Source: Parelaphostrongylus tenuis
Lineage: Eukaryota > Nematoda > Chromadorea > Rhabditida > Metastrongylidae
Length of the DNA stretch: 64,000 bases
Assembly (NCBI GenBank): GCA_019055375.1
Contig: JAHQIW010004523.1
Span: forward strand, 744,001-808,000
Direction: 5' to 3'
Below, one piece after another: positions 57,026 to 64,000 of this stretch. Numbering within the stretch: position 1 is the stretch's first letter; the number at the start of each line of letters is the position of its first letter. The notes below the pieces were generated by a model. It was not told where the DNA came from and did no database searches. It worked only from the letters and a program-made list of their open reading frames with translations. The position numbers and the translations under genes were made by a program.

Positions 57026-57240
57026 TTAATTCATATACAAGACTCGTTCATCATATAAATCACGTGGATCCCAGAGCTTTCGAATCGCTTTTTCGCATTC
57101 ATCCTCTTCGAAAATTTCCAGCACTTCACGTGTCGCTTGGCTGCTGTCTACGGATTTCGTCTTCTTGTCGTTCAATGCTAATCTAGGCGATCCTCTCCAT
57201 TCGACCGCTTTTTTAAAGATCTCGCTCAAATGACAATACT
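57026..57240 (-). CDS. Candidate last exon of an unrecognised gene
   Basis: The minus strand is open from about 57240 to TAA at 57026. It encodes SEIFKKAVEWRGSPRLALND, REVLEIFEEDECEKAIRKLW and DPRDLYDERVLYMN. The acidic/helical composition and codon use look genuinely coding. The upstream splice site is unclear (TTTGAG or TATAAG) and no earlier exon was found. No family was recognised. Confidence 0.45.
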
Positions 57241-57284
57241 CTTATAATCATGTAACATTTTTCAAGCCGTTTGTCAAGTCTGAA

Positions 57285-57328
57285 GCTAGACAGGCGCCTG
57301 TTTCGGCTTCTGGGAGTACTGGTAGCAC
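57285..57328 (-). ncRNA. Hammerhead relic, family 1
   Basis: GTGCTA, then CCAGTAC in place of CTGATGA, GAAA, stem III ACAG-GCGC-CTGT, C and TAGC. Stems I and III still pair; the core is destroyed. Confidence 0.5.
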
Positions 57329-57575
57329 AGTCACTCGGTTCAGCAGATCACTTGGAGCTATAATCCTTTATGAAGGAATCGACGCCGAGTATTAAATTGT
57401 CAGGTGATATAATCCCCCGACATTGCAGAGACTATGAAGAGGCATCATTCATTCTAACAGCCACAAGCTCGGTAATATCAGGTGATTCTGACACCAGACT
57501 TGCAGTGATTTGCACTCGGCGTCGATTCCTTCATGGAGAAGTATAGCTTCAAGGGATCGACTGAACCGAGGGACT

Positions 57576-57622
57576 GTGCTATTGAGGAGTCCCTGAAGAC
57601 GAAACAGGCACCTGTCCAGCAC
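57576..57622 (+). ncRNA. Hammerhead, family 1, near-complete
   Basis: GTGCTA, TTGAGGA (first core base C to T), a stem II region GTCCCTGAAGAC, GAAA, stem III ACAG-GCAC-CTGT, C and CAGCAC. Stem I pairs over GTGCT/AGCAC with a mismatch next to the core. Activity doubtful. Confidence 0.55.
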
Positions 57623-57689
57623 TTGGACCTGATGAGCGGCTTAAAACATCTTGAATCATTACCGAGACGGTTCTCTTTGCAGACTTAGA

Positions 57690-57850
57690 GATCGGCGAGC
57701 TACGGCGGGGGTTCCCGGAGCGTTCGTTAATTAACAGCGGAAAAGGTTTGGAGAGGGGTCGAATCTCCCTACCTTGCTTTTCAATCGACAGCATTACTAA
57801 CCACTCCGCTAACCCCTCCCCTCCACTCCCCTCCCCTCCCCTCCCCCTCG
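57690..57850 (-). repeat. SINE family B relic and CTCCC simple repeat
   Basis: Minus strand: a GTGGTTAGTAATGCTGTCGA head and GATTCGACCCC B-box region, flanked at 57808-57848 by a CCCCTCCCCT simple repeat. Confidence 0.5.
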
Positions 57851-57989
57851 GATTTGTTGACACTTGTGTATATCGACTGACCAGCGTCAGGATTCGCTCG
57901 ATTGACCGCTTGGCATGGTCGGTGAGAGAGTGATGGATCAGAACGGATGCTTTTACGAGAGTGTATCGTTATCAAAGCCCATCAATCCT

Positions 57990-58240
57990 CACTCGTATCC
58001 CCTCCTGGTTCCCGCGGGGCCTGCTAGCCCAGCAGTTTGTCGACAGCCATCGGCCATTATCGCCACCGCTGGTCGGCCGCCGGCCGTACACTGCCGGATG
58101 ACTGGCTGGCTGGTTGGTTGGCCGGCCATCCGTCCGTCCGGCGGCCTCACCACGAGGTCACTCACGGATCGATTTCCAGCCCCGTCATTTCGTTGTGTCG
58201 TTGTTCGTAAATATGCTGAGCAGCATTAACTCTCTCCTCC
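57990..58240. other. GC-rich patch
   Basis: GC- and CpG-rich segment (GGTCGGCCGCCGGCCGTACA, CCGTCCGTCCGGCGGCC). It is followed to 58330 by imperfect GGTCATCCTCC-type repeats that give a His/Pro-rich ORF. Possibly a promoter/5' region; no gene assigned. Confidence 0.4.
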
Positions 58241-58909
58241 GCGTGGGTCATCCTCCTCCGGGTCATCGTCCTGGTCATTTTCCTGCTGGTCATCATCCTG
58301 GTCATCCTCCGATCATCATCCCCCTTCGGATCATCCATCATACTCCATCATCTTCCTCGGGGATTTACGCGCGTAATTCTCTGGAAAGTCTGGAATTTTC
58401 ATGAAGAAGAGACCACTTCTCACTTAACTTAATTTCTTTCTATCTCGTCCTTTCTTTAAGTTCTAATTAAGCTTTACTTAGGACCTTTTTTTCTTGAATA
58501 ATATTAATTTTGTAATCGAAGTATTTCAGATATTTTACCCACGTTCTCATAGACAATGAAATTTTTATCATTTCATTTCCTCATTAAAATCAATTGATTG
58601 GACTTTTTCTCGATAGAATCAATTAAGCATCTCAATCCTCATTTTCGATAGACTCAAATGGAGTTATTTTTTCTAATCTTTCGAATCGATAAGATCAATA
58701 TCCGCCAATTGGACCGAGAATTTCCTTCAATTTTCTTTATCATGTCCGAATGGCTCTACTTTACTGCTTAACTCATGTTCTCCTCCATATTTTTCTTGTA
58801 CAAGTGGTGTGAGTTTATGTCTACCTCGACCTAGATCGATGGGTTGTAGAGCTTTTGATTGGTCGCCGACAGGAAGTCGTTAACATTTAGCCTCTATCCG
58901 GTCATGCGA

Positions 58910-59012
58910 GTTTCCCAGTGATTTTAAACCCTCATCGGGGACTACCAACTATACGGTTACATAACCACATGGTAGGTAGCCCCATGACGAGGGTTTGAAA
59001 CCACTGGGAAAC
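58910..59012. repeat. Hairpin-forming inverted repeat
   Basis: TTTCCCAGTG, TTTAAACCCTCAT and GGGGACTACC are mirrored by GGTAGCCCC, ATGACGAGGGTTTGAAA and CACTGGGAAA, arms about 40 bp with a short loop. Probably a tiny MITE. Confidence 0.7.
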
Positions 59013-59212
59013 GATCATATCAGAGTTCAAGTCCAGAATTTGTCTTGATCATTTCGTGGAATGGTTTATTAATTAGACACAGTTCCCACGACTTCTTTAT
59101 ATCCAACAACGTCGACGTTGATTGAATAATTCAGCGTTTTTCTTGATGAGCGATTGCGAGGTTGTCGATAGTCGAATTTATTTTGGAAAAAGTATAGCAC
59201 AATAAAAATAAT

Positions 59213-59245
59213 GGCTGTTTTGGCGGTATCGCCTTCTTCAGAGCC
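59213..59245 (-). ncRNA. Family-3 minimal hammerhead-like motif
   Basis: Minus strand: GGCT, CTGAAGA, stem II GGCG-ATAC-CGCC, AAAA in place of GAAA, CA, AGCC. Stems I and II are perfect; the GAAA box has lost its G. Confidence 0.5.
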
Positions 59246-59345
59246 TCGAATGGTCAGAATGACAAATAGTGCAGTTGAAATTTGATTAAACTGTTCTTTT
59301 TGAGTCATCCAATTATTCGTTAGCCATAGCTTTATCCAGTTAATT

Positions 59346-59387
59346 CCCGCGGACCCACGCTGGCGTACACCCTAGCGTGGGTCCGCG
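59346..59387. repeat. Perfect 15-bp GC-rich hairpin
   Basis: CCGCGGACCCACGCT (59346-59360) and AGCGTGGGTCCGCGG (59373-59387) are exact reverse complements around a 12-base loop. Function unknown. Confidence 0.85.
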
Positions 59388-59569
59388 GATTTTAGCCGGT
59401 TGTGCTACTTAATTCTATTCAATAGATTTTGCTATTCACGGCATTGCTTCTGATCATCAAGAAAACCCGTGAATTGGACAGAAAGACACGTTTCCTGAAA
59501 TTGAAGAAGAAGACGGAATCGGTGGAAAAGTCAAATAGTTTTTGTAATTTTTTGAATATACCTAGTGAT

Positions 59570-59710
59570 GTGAAGTGATGTGCAAACCTTTGCGTCAGGC
59601 GCGACTCAACCCACATCTCAGTCTAACTGGAAGCGCGTGCTCTAACCCGTTGCGCTGCTGACGCCCATTTTGCACGCCAATCTTGCACAAAATCACTCTA
59701 CATTAATGGG
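59570..59710 (-). repeat. tRNA-like repeat (family C)
   Basis: Minus strand: GTCAGCAGCGCAACGGGTTA head; the T-arm region is diverged. Flank GCAAAGGTTTGCACATC. Confidence 0.5.
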
Positions 59711-59894
59711 TATATTTGAAACATTGTGCCACCACTAGAAGCGGTCAAACAAAAAGGACTTCATGTGAACCCAATCACGCTGACTGATATTGGGTATTGG
59801 AAGATAAAGTAGCATTTGATTGTCATTAGTAGGTATTTATTCAATTATTTATTTATTTGATAGTCAATCAGAAATCACTTCATTTAACCGCCTA

Positions 59895-60050
59895 TTGCAG
59901 TGTTATGATGTTATAGTAAACCCAATGATTGAAAGTGGTATGCAAAAAATTTGCGTCAGCCGGGTTTCGAACCCAGATCTTACTCTTTCCGAGAGCATGT
60001 GCTAAACCATTACATCACCGACGCTCGTTTTGCACTCCAGTCTTTCTACA
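59895..60050 (-). repeat. tRNA-like repeat (family C)
   Basis: Minus strand: GTCGGTGATGTAATGGTTTA head, TCTGGGTTCGAAACCCGGCT T arm, then GACGCAAATTTTTTGCATAC. Same order as 48050-48200. Confidence 0.55.
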
Positions 60051-60172
60051 ATTCATTTATATATTAATCATCGACAGATGTTTCTTATTTAACCGCTTTT
60101 AGCGGTTGTATGATGTCATGTGAATTTATCAACCAAAACGGGATGAATTATCGTTCTTGATGGGTATAGGGG

Positions 60173-60465
60173 CACATGCGGCGCAGTGATTAGAGGCGCT
60201 ATGCGTCGCCTACGAGCTCGATGGTTCGATCTCGCGCTCATGGCTCACCAAGCCATCCATTTCTCCGGGGTCGGTGAACTGATACCAGATTGGTCTCAGA
60301 TTTGTCTAGGAGGATATATAGCAGTGACTCGGTGCAGCGGTAGGCCACCGCGAGTCATTCTAATGGCCCGATATTCATTCAATTACCTCAAGCGAAGTTA
60401 AAAGTTGAAGACGAGTCCATGGCAGATCTCTCAAGGATTGATCAACACCAAGAGTTTTATCCTTT
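60173..60465 (+). repeat. tRNA-derived SINE (family A)
   Basis: GCGGCGCAGTGATTAGAGGC head, GGTTCGATCTCGC B box, the body and a CAAGAGTTTTATCCTTTTT tail. Confidence 0.85.
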
Positions 60466-61112
60466 TTAGCATTACGATGTTACAGTTTTGAAATGATTCC
60501 TCTGAAAAGCCGGCCCTTGTGTAAAATTGTAGTCCCATCAATTTTCTGGAGTCCTTTTCTTTGTTTAAAACTTGCACGAGGTTGGTGCCTTGTGCAAGTT
60601 CTAAATAAAGAAAAAGACGATTCGTAAGAAATTGTGTATTTCTTCAATCATGCTGAGATTTAGAGATATTGGGACTTTTGAGTTGAATATTCAGAGTGTT
60701 TTTTTGTGTTTTTTAAATTGATTTCTTCAAATAATAAATTACAAGGGCACGCTTAGACTTAGGCTTAGGCTTAAAGAATTGATGGGACCACAGCTCTCCA
60801 GTAGCGTCAAAAGCCTTATATCGACTCGTTAATTACGAACAATGGGTGAAATGAAAACTTGTAAAGTTTTTTTCTTGAATCTGGCATTTTTTGTTGCCTG
60901 CGGAGATTGTTTGACAGTTATAGTTTTGTCTTTACTGAATAGAGATGACGTCCCAAATTTCAACTCCACATTCGCATACCTACATAGATACCAGTACATG
61001 CGTAATTAATGAGCGCATTCATAAAAAATACTTCTCATAGAAAATATAGAAAACTATTTTACGCGTGGTATAGGAAACGTAAAGACTTTCTACCAGTTCT
61101 ATGTTCAGTTAT

Positions 61113-61305
61113 GGTACCAGATTGGTCTCAGACTTGTCTGGGAGAATAAACAGCACTGACTCGGTTCAGCGGAAGGCTACCGCGAGTCCATTATAGAGGC
61201 CAGATATGTATTCAATCACCTCAAACGAAGTTAGAAATTGAAGTCGAATGCATGGCGCATCCCTCAGGGATTGATCAACGCCGAGAGCTTTATCCTTTAC
61301 CCTTC
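61113..61305 (+). repeat. tRNA-derived SINE (family A), 5'-truncated
   Basis: Begins at TGGTACCAGATTGGTCTCAG and continues to GAGAGCTTTATCCTTTA. The tRNA-like head is absent, as in a truncated retrocopy. Confidence 0.8.
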
Positions 61306-62339
61306 ATCCTCTATGATTACAAAAACATCTCTGGTGAAATGTGAAGTTAAAAATTAGACGATTTTCTAAGAATTGCAATAGGTGAATTCAATGGTGAAGT
61401 CAATCGCTTTGGAATGATCTCGTAAAGAGAAAACAACTTTCTCCTTACAAATTATCGGTTTTCTAAATAAAATCTCGGCGTTCATTACTGGTATTTGTAA
61501 GTTTTAAGAGCTTAAAACCTTAAGAACTCCTCCCTTATCTTATAAACAATCTACAATAGCCAGTTATACTTGAAATTCAAGTGGATTTCAAATGAACGGG
61601 CGGAACATGTGCTTAATGAATCATAACATCGGAATGTTGTTATTCTAGTTATTGATGTTGTTGTCTATTCTCCTACTATTTTAGATTCTACAAGTCGAAC
61701 TATTTATAGAATTCAAAGGAAAACATCGTTGAGAATATAACACGTTTTTTTTTCCGTTGCTCATAGCTAGAAAGTCTTTCTCTAAGAGCTAAAATTATCC
61801 TATTTGTTCGGCGAGATTTGTCATGTAGTGAAGAAAACCTGCCAGTGACGGCGATTTCGCATTAGTATTGGAATTTATCTCATCGTGATAATTGGTCGTC
61901 TAAATCATCGAATCGAATCAGTCGTAAAAATTGATTACAGTGGAATTCCGTGTAATATTTTTTTTCTTTTTTTCTTATAATTTGTGATCTACCTCTCGGA
62001 GACGAGATCGCGATCCTATAAGCCCATGATTCTTAGGAGAGGAGAGTGGTCAGGGCAAATGCGAAGGAACCAAGTATCTGATTGTATGAAGTTGTATTTG
62101 AAGCACTTTGAGCATACTTCGAATTCAATTCGATAAATCAGATATTTGATTTCTTCGCCTTTCCCAGTGGTCATTTTCTTTGCCTTTTTGAGAATCATAT
62201 ATTTAAATGTTTTGATACGTCTTGTTCTCGGGCATTTTTACTGATTTTTTCACGGATAGTATCGTTTCATCTGCTTCATTTCGTCTACTATGGTGCGATC
62301 GCCTTAGCTTTCGAACAGCGGAGTGCATTCGGATTGATT

Positions 62340-62480
62340 TGGATAATCATTATTATACCAAAGGATGCTAAGTGGTATGCGAAGCTTTGAGTCTTAGGCG
62401 AGAGATGAACCCGCGTCTCACTTTTACCGGGAACGAGTGCTAACCACTGGACTACCCAAGCACTTGTTGTAGTATCACTC
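62340..62480 (-). repeat. tRNA-like repeat (family C), decayed
   Basis: Minus strand: TGGGTAGTCCAGTGGTTAGC head and GACGCGGGTTCATCTCTCGC T-arm region, then AGACTCAAAGCTTCGC. Confidence 0.5.
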
Positions 62481-62943
62481 ATTCTTCAGCATAAGGTATC
62501 GAAGTTGTCAGCAATTAGCTGTAAGCAGGTTTGGTTCGATAAGCGTATGTTGTCATTGAGCCCACTTGAGTTTACAGCTCTATTGGAGGATTTCTTTATT
62601 CTCTTCGAAAAACCTCGACGTTGTTTAAAAAATTCTCTACTTTCTCTATGAGTTTAGACGAGGTTGATGAAAATCACATTTATCAATCCTTTTGGGAGCG
62701 TGGACCCATTTCTCCATCTTTAAGCCCCATCGGGGGAACGCAGTGAATGAATCATTCTAATCACGATTACATAATGGCTTTTTTCCTATGTTATGTTATA
62801 TGTAAATATATTATGTTGTAGTAGCAAGAAAATAATATTAATACAGCTGAAATAATACAATAATACATTCAATGCGTTCTCACATTGGGGTTAGAGATGT
62901 AGAGGGTTGGGGTCCACGGTCCCGAAAGGTTAAATACGATGAT

Positions 62944-62979
62944 GGTTGACGTTCCGACGGTTTCACCTTTTCTAGAACC
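62944..62979 (-). ncRNA. Family-3 minimal hammerhead-like motif with compensatory stem I
   Basis: Minus strand: GGTT, CTAGAAA (core damaged), a GGTGAAACCGTC stem II region, GGAACGTC, AACC. Stem I GGTT/AACC replaces the GGCT/AGCC of other copies. Confidence 0.4.
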
Positions 62980-63307
62980 TGGAAAGGCCAAGTTGACATG
63001 CAATATACTCGGTCAGACTTTTTCATAACTTCGGCAAAAAAGCTCAATGCAAAATGTTTGCAAAGAGATCAGGTTCTTGAAAACACTGTTTTGATCTTTC
63101 CAGGTCTTCCAGTTATCTGTTGAAGATCAGCCACATAGAGATTTGCATAGATTAGGATTCTACCTGGCTCAGGTCAGAAAAAAATTAACCCTGAGGTATG
63201 CCGCGAGGGGTCGCGCTTAATTACAGGACACTCCTTTCGGCAGGTTTTTGGAATCTTGAAACTGATGCAAAAGCTTCAATGGTTTTTATGAAGCTTAGTG
63301 AAAATGA

Positions 63308-63887
63308 GATCCCGTTCATCTTGCCCTTTTTTCTAATGAAATAAACACGCTTACGAAACGTTACTTAAGAAGTAATGCTTTAGGCAAACTGGTATCTTTA
63401 ATTGAAATACCACCAAACACGCTAAGGGGCCAGGCAGTTCTTGCTGCTTACTGCGAGGATATAGTGTCACAATTTCTCTGTTATTACAACTTCTATGAGG
63501 TTATAGGTATAGAAGCTATCATTTCCGATCAAAAATATATCACATTTTTGTATGGAATACTTTTTTTTCACTTTCAAATGCATCGTACTTTGTTGGAATA
63601 TGTTACTTCAGAGGAGTATGATTTACACCAATCTGTAGTCAGTACGAGAAAGGATGCGATGAAAGCAACATAGAATGATTCAATTCTCTACACTCGATCA
63701 ATTTGTTAGCGCCTTGTGTGCGCTAATAAGGAGGTCAATGCCGAGTTTTTGTTGCATACCATTAGCCGACGAAGGATGTGATCCCCGTGCAAACCTTTCA
63801 ATGAATGTGTCAAGAAATGTGAAGGTCACCTCATTCTGGAACGACCGTTACGAATTAAACGATGACAATGCGCAGGCGTACGGCTGA
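63308..63887 (+). other. Possible coding remnant in two adjacent frames
   Basis: One frame is open 63308-63673, including SNALGKLVSLIEIPPNTLRG and QAVLAAYCEDIVSQFLCYYN. Another is open 63675-63887, including PLADEGCDPRANLSMNVSRN. The composition looks more coding-like than the surroundings, but no start, splice structure or family was recognised. It could be exons of a gene extending past the window or a pseudogene. Confidence 0.3.
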
Positions 63888-64000
63888 CATGGATATGTCA
63901 CTCGACTTCGCGCTTATCACTGTCGACCCGCACTCCTTTTGGTTGGGATTGGATTGGCCTATACAAAGCGAAATCTCGTCAAACTACACTTACTCTAGCC

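Larger units (their letters stand above)
57285..57622. mobile_element. Family-1 foldback element with a hammerhead at each end
   Basis: The left arm 57285-57405 is the inverted copy of the right arm 57510-57622, about 115 bp. It covers GAAGGAATCGACGCCGAGT, the GAACCGAG block and GTGCTA. The left hammerhead is on the minus strand and the right one on the plus strand. Non-coding interior. Same organisation as 4640-4990. Confidence 0.7.

Noticed and set aside
58114..58404. His/Pro-rich ORF
   Set aside because: Arises from GGTCATCCTCC-type imperfect repeats.
62016..62198. Small minus-strand gene beginning MILKKAKKMTTGKGEE
   Set aside because: Has a start, a stop and a possible GTATGC donor, but no trans-splice acceptor, partner exon or recognisable family.
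1..64000. CRISPR arrays, bacterial operons or Shine-Dalgarno sites
   Set aside because: Spliced exons, SINEs and microsatellites show nuclear eukaryotic DNA; no such structures seen.

Overview
The window is nuclear DNA of a parasitic nematode, most likely a clade V strongylid of the hookworm type. It is AT-rich with islands of coding exons. Introns are 39 bp to 9.6 kb long with nematode-style TTTCAG acceptors. Spliced-leader-like acceptors abut start codons, and tRNA-derived SINEs, MITEs and RTE-type retrotransposons are dense. Most real genes are split into exons of 50-260 bp, so few long ORFs are informative. Gene models here were assembled by hand from splice sites, phase and recognised protein families.

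Layout. 1-3.07 kb, + strand: last four exons of a CCDC124 (Lso2-like, ribosome-associated) gene. 3.44-9.62 kb, + strand: a complete UBL7-type gene (ubiquitin-like N-terminus, UBA C-terminus). It lies just downstream with a trans-splice-like acceptor at its ATG, so the two genes look like an operon. 9.6-12.1 kb: intergenic, with one MITE. 12.14-28.99 kb, - strand: a complete 11-exon peptidylglycine alpha-hydroxylating monooxygenase (PHM, neuropeptide amidation) with all copper ligands present, a GC-AG intron and a 9.6 kb first intron. 29-41 kb: repeat-rich, with RTE copies, ribozyme-bearing repeats and one orphan exon pair. 41.4-49.1 kb, - strand: two MADF-domain genes with matching exon structure. 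49-64 kb: repeats, a 2.2 kb foldback element, two GC-rich patches and a few unplaced exon candidates.

The most striking content is a set of hammerhead ribozyme (HHR) motifs in at least three repeat families. The best is a 281-bp tandem repeat at 17.59-18.24 kb, inside a PHM intron on the opposite strand. Each unit boundary carries a hammerhead with the complete CUGAUGA/GAAA core and perfectly paired stems I and II. The array starts inside the ribozyme and is flanked by a 13-bp direct repeat, as expected if a multimeric self-cleaving RNA was reverse-transcribed into the genome (retrozyme-like). Other copies show compensatory changes in stems I and III. Two copies form foldback elements with ribozymes at both ends in opposite orientation. 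A second family (31.1, 39.65 and 39.96 kb) has a different core and stem I; one member is split by an RTE insertion with an 11-bp target duplication. A third, minimal type resembles the hammerheads of Penelope-like elements. None of this was checked by folding software or database search.
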